From Paenibacillus ferrarius (GTDB taxonomy: Bacteria; Bacillota; Bacilli; Paenibacillales; NBRC-103111), in the NCBI RefSeq assembly GCF_002027705.1, contig NZ_MBTG01000003.1, positions 124,001 to 188,000 on the forward strand: DNA of 64,000 bases, read 5' to 3'. Of the stretch, positions 32,669-40,427 are shown one piece after another. Within the stretch, counting starts at the first letter, position 1. The number at the start of each line of letters is the position of its first letter. The position numbers were made by a program, and so were the translations under genes. The notes beneath the pieces were generated by a model. It was not told the origin of the DNA. It saw only the letters and a program-made list of their open reading frames with translations, and did not search any database.

Positions 32669-34053
32669 TGGATCGCAGGCTTGTAGTTGCCGGTACAGGC
32701 AGCGGTGTCGGGAAGACAACGTTGACGATTGGTATTATGGCTGCTTTACAGAAGCGAGGACTTGCTGTTCAAGGGTTTAAATGCGGCCCGGATTATATTG
32801 ATCCAACATATCATACAGCTGTGACAGGAAGACCTTCCCGCAATTTGGATTCTTGGATGGTCCCGCGTGAAGCGGTGAAAGAAATATTTCAACGCGGCAG
32901 CAGCGGCGCTGATATTTCGCTAATCGAAGGCGTCATGGGCATGTTTGATGGCAAGGACCCCTTGTCCGATGAAGGAAGCACAGCAGATATCGGGCGACTT
33001 CTTGGAGCGCCGGTTATCCTTGTTGTCAATATTGCGAGCATGGCAAGAAGTGTTGCCGCGATCGTGCGAGGGTTTCAGCAGTTTGGTCAAGGCGATCGGA
33101 TTGTTGGCGTAATTGCTAACCGGGCAGGCAGCGAGGGGCATTATAAGATGGTGAAACTAGCGATTGAACAGGAATGCGGAATTCCTGTGTTCGGCTACTT
33201 GCCAAACGATGCCGGCATGGAGCTCCCTGAACGGCATTTGGGTCTTGTTCCCTCCATTGGGCGTGGAGAGCTGCAGCCATTTTTTGACCAATTAGCAGAT
33301 AAGGTAGCTGGTCATATAGATCTGGATCGGCTGCTTGAAGCTGCGGTGGCTGAACCGATCGAAAGTGGGTCGCACTTATTCTCAGCTGGAGATCGTCCAC
33401 AATCAAAGCGTGTCAAAATCGCGATTGCCAAAGATGCAGCCTTTCATTTCTATTATCCCGAAAATTTGGAGCTGTTAGAAGCAAGCGGGGCAGAGTGCAT
33501 TTACTTTTCTCCACTGGCAGGTGAAGCAGTTCCGCTTGAAGCGGACGGGTTATATATCGGCGGCGGGTTTCCCGAAGAGTTTGCGGAACGACTTGCAGCG
33601 GATGAAAGCGTTAAGTCATCTGTCAGAAACCGAATTCTTGACGGCATTCCTACCCTTGCGGAGTGCGGAGGTTATATGTATCTGACGGAGTCGATTGCCG
33701 ATACGGCCGGAAATGACTATCCGATGGTTGGCATCGTTCCAGGTAAAGTCACGATGCAGAAGAAGCTGGCTGCGTTAGGATATCGGGAGGTTACAGGAGC
33801 TGAGGGGAATTTCTTGCTTTCGTCCGGCGCACAAGCCCGCGGTCATGAATTTCATTATTCGACCATTCAACTGAATGAGCAGGCAGACGGGCAGGCGGCC
33901 TTTCAATCCAAAGGCAGGTTGGGAACCAAAGCGGAGGGGTACTTGCTCAGTAATTTGGTTGCTGGCTATACCCATTTGCATTTTGCATCTAATCCCCATA
34001 TCGTGAGCGCTTGGCTGGAAGCGTGTGTAAACTATCAACGAAAGCGCAATTAA
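32668..34053 (+). CDS. cbiA: Cobyrinic acid a,c-diamide synthase
   Basis: The enzyme amidates the a and c carboxylates using glutamine and ATP. The 461-residue protein has an N-terminal P-loop domain (VVAGTGSGVGKTTLTIGIMA, GFKCGPDYIDPTYHTAVTGR) and a C-terminal class-I glutamine amidotransferase domain. The latter has nucleophile Cys in PTLAECGGYMYLTE and a late His in ARGHEFHYS. It is the last gene of the operon, which therefore ends at the diamide; adenosylation and nucleotide-loop genes are not in this window. Confidence 0.96.
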   Translation: MDRRLVVAGTGSGVGKTTLTIGIMAALQKRGLAVQGFKCGPDYIDPTYHTAVTGRPSRNLDSWMVPREAVKEIFQRGSSGADISLIEGVMGMFDGKDPLSDEGSTADIGRLLGAPVILVVNIASMARSVAAIVRGFQQFGQGDRIVGVIANRAGSEGHYKMVKLAIEQECGIPVFGYLPNDAGMELPERHLGLVPSIGRGELQPFFDQLADKVAGHIDLDRLLEAAVAEPIESGSHLFSAGDRPQSKRVKIAIAKDAAFHFYYPENLELLEASGAECIYFSPLAGEAVPLEADGLYIGGGFPEEFAERLAADESVKSSVRNRILDGIPTLAECGGYMYLTESIADTAGNDYPMVGIVPGKVTMQKKLAALGYREVTGAEGNFLLSSGAQARGHEFHYSTIQLNEQADGQAAFQSKGRLGTKAEGYLLSNLVAGYTHLHFASNPHIVSAWLEACVNYQRKRN

Positions 34054-34057
34054 CAAT

Positions 34058-34092
34058 GAAACCCCTTAGCTAGTCAGCTAGGGGGTTTCGGT
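34058..34092. terminator. Terminator after the cobalamin operon
   Basis: GAAACCCCTTAGCT pairs with AGCTAGGGGGTTTC (one bulge), with an AGTC loop. It lies between cbiA and the convergent minus-strand gene ending at 34105 and probably serves both. Confidence 0.8.
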
Positions 34093-34104
34093 TTGCGTGA
34101 GGCA

Positions 34105-34371
34105 TTATTTTATGAAAGTCAAAGCTTGGTCCGCAATGGATTGTTTGTAGCGGTCAAGACAGTTGCAAAGGTAATCTTTGCGGCAAATCGGGCAAGGTTC
34201 TTTCATCAGTCTATTCAAATCAGTTACTTTGCCGATGCCTGTTTCGGAATCTCTCTCGAAGAACAGACGGCATTTATTGCGGTCTTTCAACGAAACGACG
34301 ACCTCGAAAAGGCCATTTTTTTTATTGTCACTAACGATTGTTGCATCTACTACTTGCGGATCATATGCCAT
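34105..34371 (-). CDS. Small Cys-rich protein (CPIC...CNC), unknown function
   Basis: The 88-residue protein has a beta-rich first half (FEVVVSLKDRNKCRLFFERD) and a C-terminal Cys cluster, EPCPICRKDYLCNCLDRYK. The Cys cluster, with a CxxC and a CxC, could bind zinc or an Fe-S cluster. I do not recognise the family. The minus-strand start has AGGAGG 8 nt upstream. Immediately before it stands a perfect 8-bp hairpin that shares a 15-nt core with the one before nusB. Confidence 0.75.
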   Translation of the reverse strand: MAYDPQVVDATIVSDNKKNGLFEVVVSLKDRNKCRLFFERDSETGIGKVTDLNRLMKEPCPICRKDYLCNCLDRYKQSIADQALTFIK

Positions 34372-34379
34372 ATGAAATT

Positions 34380-34408
34380 CCTCCTAAGAGTTTTGCTTCA
34401 GCAAAACT
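34380..34408 (-). promoter_or_regulatory. Hairpin abutting the SD of the Cys-rich protein gene
   Basis: On the minus strand AGTTTTGC-TGAA-GCAAAACT (34408 to 34389) is a perfect 8-bp hairpin with a UGAA loop. AGGAGG begins 3 nt later (34385-34380). It is the best copy of the hairpin-SD layout found six times in this window. Confidence 0.65.
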
Positions 34409-34517
34409 TGTTACGTCAGCTTAAGCATAAACTTGCATGCCCATGTCTTTGTTCGCTTGGGCGCGTTAGTATATTATATAAATAAAAAAGATTTTATTCA
34501 ATAGGAGGTCCTATAAC

Positions 34518-34772
34518 GTGATCATGGACTATTGTGAACAGGAAATTTTGGAAGAAATGGTGCAGGTCCATATAGGACTTCAATTCGAAGATGAGCCTGA
34601 CTCCTTGTATGTAGCACAGTTAGCTGTAGGGGATGATGGTTATGTGACAGAATGGAAGTTGTTTTTTAATGGGTTTGATTGCAAATATACGTTTCGTCCC
34701 GATGAAATTGAAGCTTTAATTCACTATGCAAGCGAGCATGGAATTGTCATTCAAGCACTTAAATCCTCATGA
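34518..34772 (+). CDS. Hypothetical protein (84 aa)
   Basis: The 84-residue acidic protein begins MIMDYCEQEILEEMVQVHIG and contains GYVTEWKLFFNGFDCKYTFR and EIEALIHYASEHGIVIQAL. No family is recognised. GTG 34518 has AGGAGG 9 nt upstream; the ATG at 34524 would be 15 nt away. Its 3' end overlaps the convergent gene at 34751-34972 by 22 nt. Confidence 0.7.
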   Translation: MIMDYCEQEILEEMVQVHIGLQFEDEPDSLYVAQLAVGDDGYVTEWKLFFNGFDCKYTFRPDEIEALIHYASEHGIVIQALKSS

Positions 34773-34972
34773 AAAAAGGAATCGTCCCCATGCGAATGGT
34801 TCAAATTCCTTGATTTGTGCTTATGCTGTTGTTTGGCTTGCAGTTCCTTCAAAGTAGGTGTAGCTTTGGAGACCGGATTTAAACCATGCCAGTGCAGCCG
34901 TTGAAGGGATGGATCAAGCTTGCCTTCGCGTAAACAGCGCTGCCTTTGTTTCTGTGCTTGAGTTCGGGACAT
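34751..34972 (-). CDS. Small basic protein (YqkK-like)
   Basis: The 73-residue, strongly basic protein reads MSRTQAQKQRQRCLREGKLD, then LHWHGLNPVSKATPTLKELQ and KQQHKHKSR. The pattern of basic N-terminus, W-x-G-x-NP, TPTL and HKHK resembles a group of small Bacillales proteins of which I recall YqkK as a member. The minus-strand ATG has AAAGAGGT upstream. The His/Lys-rich tail may bind nucleic acid. Family assignment is from memory and moderate. Confidence 0.65.
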   Translation of the reverse strand: MSRTQAQKQRQRCLREGKLDPSLQRLHWHGLNPVSKATPTLKELQAKQQHKHKSRNLNHSHGDDSFFHEDLSA

Positions 34973-35106
34973 GTGATTACCTCTTTTCTTCTTATACGTT
35001 TTGTTTTACGCTATATCTACTTTATTTTAAACAATTAATGCAGCGGCAGCAATGGAAAGATTGCTTAAAATCAGTTGTTATTTTAGTTGGCTTAGGGGGA
35101 AATGCT

Positions 35107-35286
35107 ATGCGTATTCAAGTTCAATTGGCCATCAACGGTGAAACAGTCAAGCAGGACGTGCTTGAGATTGCTGAGCAGAAGCTTGGTGAAATGACGGATG
35201 AAGAAATCGAAAGTGCGATTGAAGTCAACATTCGGACATGGATGGATCGGATGGTGCAGGTGGAATGGGAAGTTATCGAGGAATAG
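35107..35286 (+). CDS. Hypothetical acidic small protein (59 aa)
   Basis: The 59-residue protein (MRIQVQLAINGETVKQDVLE, then MTDEEIESAIEVNIRTWMDR) has a beta-strand start followed by two predicted helices. ATG 35107 follows TAGGGGGAA. A longer frame opens upstream at 34909 but runs antisense to the YqkK-like gene, so it is rejected. A terminator follows directly. Function unknown. Confidence 0.7.
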   Translation: MRIQVQLAINGETVKQDVLEIAEQKLGEMTDEEIESAIEVNIRTWMDRMVQVEWEVIEE

Positions 35287-35324
35287 AGTGCGAATAGAGC
35301 GCTGAATGGAATAAATAAATGGCT

Positions 35325-35364
35325 AAGAGCCCCGGATGGGATATCCCAATCGGAGCTCTTTTTG
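35325..35364 (+). terminator. Terminator
   Basis: A long imperfect stem: AAGAGC with GCTCTT at the base, CCG/CGG and GGGA/TCCC inside, then TTTTTGC. It separates the 59-residue protein gene from the convergent minus-strand gene at 35384-35569. Confidence 0.8.
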
Positions 35365-35383
35365 CTGCGGAAGCTATGTATGT

Positions 35384-35569
35384 TTAGTGAGCGATGTTGT
35401 CTACTCCTGTCTTCTGCAAGGCATGTTCCCAACTTGGATAGTAATAGAGGGCGTTTTTCATTAGATCAGGGTGCAGCTTCTTCACATTCTTTTTGGCTAG
35501 TGATTCCCCGGTGTTGTGAAGCTGTACAATTTGGCCTAAAACCTCGTCTGCGCTCATGTTTAGCTCCAT
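35384..35569 (-). CDS. Single homing-endonuclease-associated-repeat-like protein
   Basis: The 61-residue product is almost entirely one helical unit: SADEVLGQIVQLHNTGESLA, KKNVKKLHPDLMKNALYYYP, SWEHALQKTGVD. The arrangement LxxxGExLxxxxVxxxxPxLxxxAxxxxxSWxxALxxxGxD is that of repeats found beside homing endonucleases and in tandem in some plant and bacterial proteins, here as a lone copy. ATG 35569 has AAGGAGAT 8 nt upstream on the minus strand. Role unknown; DNA binding is plausible. Confidence 0.7.
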   Translation of the reverse strand: MELNMSADEVLGQIVQLHNTGESLAKKNVKKLHPDLMKNALYYYPSWEHALQKTGVDNIAH

Positions 35570-35696
35570 GGATCGTGATCTCCTTTCCATAAGAATATAA
35601 CCCAATAGTTGCCATCTAATTGGCAATTTATACATAGAAGTTTGTAGTTAAGGTTAAAATAACGGCATCCTGCAACGAAAGGGAAGTCGGTCTGCC

Positions 35697-36848
35697 ATGA
35701 ACTGGTCCTCACTGTCTTTGTTTACTTCAAAACCGCTGCCTCTTTGCAAAGGAAAGATAAGCGTAGGCGCGATTACGAAAGTATTGCTGCGTGATTTACC
35801 GCCTGGTAGAATCGTCGTTCTTCAGCATCGCGACCTGGATGAAGTCGTGGCTCAAGAGCTTATTGACCATAAAGTAAAAGCTGTTATTAATTGCCTGACG
35901 ACGATGAGCGGCGCCTATCCGACCCAAGGACCGCTCATGCTGCTGCAGGCGCAAATTCCGATTTGGGAAGTAGACAGCTCGATGTTCGATATTTTTACAG
36001 CGAACTCGGAAATAGCTATATACGAAAATGAGGTTCGGATAGGTCACTTTCATATGGCCTGCGCGTCTTTCACCAAGGAGAAATGGCTCCATTTCCAGCA
36101 GCTCGCGCATGCGCAATCAAGTCAACTGCTTGAGCAATTTATTGAAAATTCCTTGACCTATGCGATGCGTGAAAAAAAAGCTGTTCTGGAGCCGCTGCCA
36201 TTGTTGCCGCTGCAAACCGAGATGACAGAGAAACATGTGCTTATTGTTTCCAGAGGAAAAGGCTACAAGAAGGACCTACTGGCTGCCAAAGCATTCATTG
36301 CTGAAGTCAAACCTATTCTTATCGGAGTTGATGGGGGAGCTGACGCGCTGCTTGAATTAGGCTATCAGCCACATTTCATTGTGGGCGATATGGATAGTGT
36401 GACGGATGAAGCGCTGCTTTGCGGAGCGGAAATCGTTGTGCATGCTTACCCTGATGGTACATCTCCGGGACTCGTCCGCACGAATTCACTCGGACTGTTT
36501 GCTCACGTATTGCCCTGTTTTGGCACAAGTGAAGACGCTGCCTTGTTGTTAGCCAATGAGCATGGAGCGCAGTGGTTGGTTACGGTGGGAGCGCACACGC
36601 ACATGATTGATTTTCTGGAAAAAGGCCGAGAGGGAATGGGCAGCACGCTGCTGGTGAGAATGAAGATTGGAGCCAGACTGGTGGATATTAAAAGTATTGG
36701 GGTTCTATATAAGAAGCCTCATTTCTGGAGAAGAGAAGCAGTTACGACCATAGTGCTCTCGCTCTTCTTTATTGCGATTGGTTTTTTGCAAATGCACTGG
36801 ATTTTGGGACGCATCGCCCATGTCGTGTGGCGTTTAGGGGGAGACTGA
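35697..36848 (+). CDS. steA: SteA-like protein (thiamin-pyrophosphokinase-like domain, C-terminal membrane helix)
   Basis: The 383-residue protein has an N-terminal domain with KISVGAITKVLLRDLPPGRI and VVLQHRDLDEVVAQELI. A TPK-like Rossmann core contains LIGVDGGADALLELGYQPHF and IVGDMDSVTDEALL, and one C-terminal membrane helix lies at about 345-365. This matches the SteA group (Rv1697 in mycobacteria), implicated in cell division/envelope in corynebacteria. Enzymatic activity of the TPK-like core is unproven. Its stop overlaps a glycosyltransferase gene by 1 nt (TGATG), forming a three-gene operon with an MraY-like gene. Confidence 0.85.
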   Translation: MNWSSLSLFTSKPLPLCKGKISVGAITKVLLRDLPPGRIVVLQHRDLDEVVAQELIDHKVKAVINCLTTMSGAYPTQGPLMLLQAQIPIWEVDSSMFDIFTANSEIAIYENEVRIGHFHMACASFTKEKWLHFQQLAHAQSSQLLEQFIENSLTYAMREKKAVLEPLPLLPLQTEMTEKHVLIVSRGKGYKKDLLAAKAFIAEVKPILIGVDGGADALLELGYQPHFIVGDMDSVTDEALLCGAEIVVHAYPDGTSPGLVRTNSLGLFAHVLPCFGTSEDAALLLANEHGAQWLVTVGAHTHMIDFLEKGREGMGSTLLVRMKIGARLVDIKSIGVLYKKPHFWRREAVTTIVLSLFFIAIGFLQMHWILGRIAHVVWRLGGD

Positions 36849-37579
36849 TGAAACCTTTCGTATCGATTATTATTCCGGCCTGGAATGAAGCGGATGTCAT
36901 TGAGGAAACGCTGGAGCATATCCAGAGGCAAGTGAATGTTGCTTCGCGAGAAAAACTCAGGATTGAAGTGATTGTCGTGGATGACGGGAGTCGGGACAAC
37001 ACGTATGAAGCGGCTTGGCCATGGGTGGACAAGCTGGTGAAGCATTCGCGGCGCCGCGGCAAAGGAGCGGCGCTGCAGTCTGGCGTCGCCAAGGCGCGCG
37101 GCGACCTGCTGCTCTTTCTGGACGCCGATCTGCGGGCTACGGCGGCAGAGGCGTTCGTCCTCATCGAGCCGCTGCTGCGGCGCGAAGCGGACATGGCGAT
37201 AGCGAAGCTGCCGCCGTCCGGCGGCAAAGCTGGCTTCGGCTTGGTGAAGGGCTTAGCCCGCCGCGGCATTTACCGGCTCAGCGGCTACGCAACCGAAGCT
37301 CCCTTGTCCGGACAGCGCGCGGTGCGCGCTGATCGGCTGCGGGAGCTGGGGAAGTTCGCTCGCGGCTTCGGCGTCGAAGTCGCGCTGACCATTGATGCGG
37401 CGCGCAGCGGCCTGCGCATTGTGGAGCTGAACGTGCCCATCACGCACCGGGAAACGGGGCGGGATTGGCACGGCTTCCTTCACCGCGGCAAGCAGTTCGC
37501 CGCGGTAGGGTTCACGCTGCTGGCTCGCTGGAAGGGGAGGAAGCGGGTATGGGTCTCATCGGATCAATCCTCGATCTGA
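36848..37579 (+). CDS. Family-2 glycosyltransferase
   Basis: The 243-residue GT-A-fold protein has VSIIIPAWNEADVIEETLEH at the N-terminus, VVDDGSRDNT and LLFLDADLRATAAEAF (the DXD-like metal site). It later has GFGVEVALTIDA in a dolichyl-phosphate-mannose-synthase-like layout. Without C-terminal membrane helices it is probably cytosolic. The ATG at 36848 shares a base with the steA stop, and the 3' end overlaps the next gene by 31 nt. From about 37040 the sequence is unusually G+C-rich (GCG, CTG, CGC codons), unlike both neighbours. Confidence 0.9.
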   Translation: MKPFVSIIIPAWNEADVIEETLEHIQRQVNVASREKLRIEVIVVDDGSRDNTYEAAWPWVDKLVKHSRRRGKGAALQSGVAKARGDLLLFLDADLRATAAEAFVLIEPLLRREADMAIAKLPPSGGKAGFGLVKGLARRGIYRLSGYATEAPLSGQRAVRADRLRELGKFARGFGVEVALTIDAARSGLRIVELNVPITHRETGRDWHGFLHRGKQFAAVGFTLLARWKGRKRVWVSSDQSSI

Positions 37580-38460
37580 TTGTGCTTGCTGCCGCAGGGC
37601 GATGGCTGCTGCCGCACGTATACAGGTTTCTGACGGCTCATGGGCAACTGGAACCCAATTATGCTGGCCTGATGATTCCAAGAGGGATGGGGATCGTGCT
37701 TTGGCTGCTTCTGTGGCTTCAGGAGCTGATGCTGCAGGTGGCAGCTTGGGTGCTGCAGAGTAATAAGTGGATGTGGTCAGCCAATTTAGGCAATTTAGGA
37801 AGTCAACTGCCTGATTGGGAAGCAACTAATCGCACGTATGCGCTGGCGGCGACGATCATTTTCTTGCTTGGGTGGACGGATGATGTCATTGGCAGCAAAA
37901 CGGTAAAAGGGCTAAGAGGTCACTTCAAGTACTGGATTGAAAGTAAAACCGTGTCTATGGGGGCGGTCAAAGCAATAGGGACACTAGCTGCTGCAATCTG
38001 GCTTGTGATTTCGCTCCGAAACGGAGAAACCCCCATCTGGCAGATGGGGGTGCAGCTTCTTTTGCTCGCTCTGATGACGAACGCCCTGAACTTAATGGAT
38101 GTTAGGCCGGGACGTTCGTTAAAAGTGTATGTGGGCATTGCTTTATTGGTCGTGGTTGTTGGTTTGCTCGGGATGACGATCCCGATGATTGGCTTGCTGC
38201 CAGCGATGCCTGTTTGTATAGGTGCGCTGCTATTGTACAAATCCGATATTGGAGGACGCGGGATGCTGGGTGATGCGGGCGCTAATTTGCTCGGTTTTAC
38301 CCTTGGCTACGGGGTGATTCTATCTTTTCCATGGCTGGCGCAATGTGTGATGATGATAGGACTCATCTTCCTGCATCAGCTTGCCGAGGCAAGCTCCCTG
38401 ACGAAACTTATTGAGCGGAACCGTTTCTTGAATTGGTTAGACCGATTAGGCCGGACTTGA
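37549..38460 (+). CDS. MraY/WecA-family phosphoglycosyltransferase-like membrane protein
   Basis: The 303-residue polytopic protein has about nine hydrophobic segments and family-4 landmarks: FLLGWTDDVIGSKTVKGLRG (the DD motif), ALMTNALNLMDVRPGRSLK (the NxxNxxD motif) and KSDIGGRGMLGDAGANLLGF (late GDxGA loop). Such enzymes move a sugar phosphate from a UDP-sugar to undecaprenyl phosphate. It is not mraY itself, which lies in the dcw cluster. ATG 37549, with GGAGGAAG upstream, overlaps the glycosyltransferase gene. With SteA it suggests a dedicated cell-wall glycan or division pathway. Confidence 0.87.
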   Translation: MGLIGSILDLIVLAAAGRWLLPHVYRFLTAHGQLEPNYAGLMIPRGMGIVLWLLLWLQELMLQVAAWVLQSNKWMWSANLGNLGSQLPDWEATNRTYALAATIIFLLGWTDDVIGSKTVKGLRGHFKYWIESKTVSMGAVKAIGTLAAAIWLVISLRNGETPIWQMGVQLLLLALMTNALNLMDVRPGRSLKVYVGIALLVVVVGLLGMTIPMIGLLPAMPVCIGALLLYKSDIGGRGMLGDAGANLLGFTLGYGVILSFPWLAQCVMMIGLIFLHQLAEASSLTKLIERNRFLNWLDRLGRT

Positions 38461-38469
38461 AGGTTCGGT

Positions 38470-38727
38470 CTATTTGCGGCGTTTGGGTTTAAAACGCGGT
38501 GCAAGATAATTGCGTTTGCGGTCGCGAAAAAAGGTCCAGCCGCCGATAAAAGCAACGCCTAATAGAAATAAAATCAAGCCTAGAAAAAATTTCCCCCAAA
38601 GGAAGTGACCATCCAGATTAAACTGGGCAAAAAAAGCATCTTTCATGGCTAGAAACCCATAAGTGGCTGTCAAACCAGGAATAACGAGGAGTAAAATGGC
38701 AATAAATCGATAAAATGGGGCTCTCAT
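38470..38727 (-). CDS. DUF2627 membrane protein (YqzF-like)
   Basis: The 85-residue protein has two membrane helices (about residues 6-26 and 45-66) and ends in a very basic tail, RDRKRNYLAPRFKPKRRK. This matches DUF2627, represented by YqzF of B. subtilis, which lies beside the bkd gene group; the bkd genes here start 170 nt away in the opposite direction. The minus-strand SD is AAGGAGC. Function unknown. Confidence 0.85.
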   Translation of the reverse strand: MRAPFYRFIAILLLVIPGLTATYGFLAMKDAFFAQFNLDGHFLWGKFFLGLILFLLGVAFIGGWTFFRDRKRNYLAPRFKPKRRK

Positions 38728-38897
38728 AGCTGCTCCTTACTGTTTGGTCTCATGTTATTTCTATCATCATACTCTGAATCTGTTAGTGTGTCTATTTCAC
38801 AAATAAGACTATGATTTCGAAGTCAAAAAAGGGTAATATAATAGAGAGTAATGGTTACATATGTGGAAAGCGAATGCCAAATAAGGAGGAATTACGA

Positions 38898-40322
38898 ATG
38901 AGTGAACATAGATATGATGTCGTTGTCTTAGGCGGAGGAATTGGTGGCTACACCGCTGCAATCAGGGCTGCACAGCTTGGCAAGACAGTAGCAATTGTGG
39001 AAAGAGAGAAACTGGGTGGCACCTGTTTGCATCAAGGCTGTATTCCAAGCAAGGCATTGCTGCGCAGTGCAGAAGTTTATGCAACCATGCAAAAAAGTGA
39101 GGAATACGGGATCACGGCACAATCCGTTGAACTGAATTTTGATCGTGTTCTGGCACGCAAGCAGCGCATTGTGGATCAACTGCACCAAGGCTTGCAATTT
39201 CTGATGAAGAAAAATAAAATCACGGTGCATGCAGGCAATGGCCGGATTATTGGACCTTCGATCTTTTCTCCGCGCAGCGGCGCTGTTTCTGTTGAGAAAG
39301 AAGACGGAGATATCGAAACGCTTCTCTCGAGCAATTTGATCATTGCTACCGGCTCCAGACCGCGCAGCCTGCCAGGTCTTGCGATTGACGGCACGCACAT
39401 TCTGACAAGTGAAGATGCGCTGCGAATGGACGAGCTGCCGAAGTCAATTATTATCGTAGGCGGCGGTGTCATCGGGGTGGAATGGGCATCCATGCTGCGT
39501 GATTTCGGCGTAGAGGTGACCATAGTAGAGCTTGACAAGCGGTTGGTTGCGTTGGAAGACGCAGATATTTCGAAGGAGCTGGAACGCTTATTCAAGAAGC
39601 GTGGCATTAACCTAGTCACAGGTGCTAAGGTTCTTGCGGATTCGGTGAAGATTGAAGAAGGTGCTGTTACCCTGCAAGCGGACAAGCAAGGGGAAATCAT
39701 TGAATTAAAAGCTGACAAGGTGCTTGTTTCTGTTGGCCGTATGGCGAATGTTGAAGGAATTGGACTCGAGAATACCGACGTCAAGATTGATAAAGGTGTC
39801 ATTCGTGTAAATGCCTTCATGCAAACGACGGAATCTCATATTTATGCAGTTGGCGATGTGATTGGCGGACTGATGTTAGCCCATATGGCCGGACATGAAG
39901 GAATTCTGGCGGCAGAACATATTGCCGGTCAAACCCCTCATGAGCTGCAAGCTCATCTTGTCGCCAAATGTACGTACACAAGACCTGAAATTGCCAGCGT
40001 CGGATGGACGGAGCAGCAAGCTATAGAGCAAGGACATAAACTCAAAATTGGCAAGTTCAGCTTTAAAGCGATAGGGAAAGCTCTCGTTTATGGAGATACG
40101 GATGGATTTGTTAAAGTCATAGCAGACAGTGAAACGAACGATATTCTAGGTGTTCATATGATTGGGCCAAGTGTGACAAACAGCATTACGGAAGCTGCTT
40201 TGGCGCAAGTGCTGAATGCGACACCATGGGAAGTTGGCCAAACGATTCATCCACATCCAACATTATCGGAAGCTTTAGGCGAAGCGATGCTCGCCGTGGA
40301 TGGGATTGCAATTAGCGGATAA
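38898..40322 (+). CDS. lpdV: Dihydrolipoyl dehydrogenase (E3) of the branched-chain 2-oxoacid dehydrogenase
   Basis: The 474-residue flavoprotein reoxidises the lipoyl group of E2 and passes electrons to NAD. It has the FAD motif VVLGGGIGGYTAAIRAAQLG and the redox disulfide in GGTCLHQGCIPSKALL. The NAD motif is IIIVGGGVIGVEWASMLRDF, and the C-terminal His-Glu pair lies in HPHPTLSEAL. ATG 38898 has AAGGAGGAA 6 nt upstream; an ATG at 38811 lacks one. A TATAAT lies at 38837-38842. The E1/E2 genes follow in the order of B. subtilis lpdV-bkdAA-bkdAB-bkdB. Confidence 0.95.
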   Translation: MSEHRYDVVVLGGGIGGYTAAIRAAQLGKTVAIVEREKLGGTCLHQGCIPSKALLRSAEVYATMQKSEEYGITAQSVELNFDRVLARKQRIVDQLHQGLQFLMKKNKITVHAGNGRIIGPSIFSPRSGAVSVEKEDGDIETLLSSNLIIATGSRPRSLPGLAIDGTHILTSEDALRMDELPKSIIIVGGGVIGVEWASMLRDFGVEVTIVELDKRLVALEDADISKELERLFKKRGINLVTGAKVLADSVKIEEGAVTLQADKQGEIIELKADKVLVSVGRMANVEGIGLENTDVKIDKGVIRVNAFMQTTESHIYAVGDVIGGLMLAHMAGHEGILAAEHIAGQTPHELQAHLVAKCTYTRPEIASVGWTEQQAIEQGHKLKIGKFSFKAIGKALVYGDTDGFVKVIADSETNDILGVHMIGPSVTNSITEAALAQVLNATPWEVGQTIHPHPTLSEALGEAMLAVDGIAISG

Positions 40323-40334
40323 AAATTGTAATCA

Positions 40335-40419
40335 TAAACATTTGCGTTTATAATAAGCTTATAGAGTCAAGTCTTAGGACCAGGTATTAAGTTTTGGTCA
40401 TTAAAATTTCTTAAGGAGG
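40335..40419 (+). promoter_or_regulatory. Structured leader with hairpin abutting the bkdAA Shine-Dalgarno
   Basis: The 105-nt gap holds ATAAAC-ATTTGC-GTTTAT, a GACCA/TGGTC pair, and AAGTTTT-GGTCATT-AAAATTT (40389-40409; 7 bp with one G-T pair). AAGGAGG starts 3 nt later at 40413. The last hairpin has the same position as those before nusB and the gene at 34105-34371. Alternative pairing of the TTGGTC segment could compete with it. Confidence 0.45.
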
Positions 40420-40427
40420 CAAACTCC

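Noticed and set aside
34909..35106. N-terminal extension of the small protein at 35107-35286
   Set aside because: It overlaps the YqkK-like gene on the opposite strand and the intergenic promoter region; the ATG at 35107 has a suitable SD.
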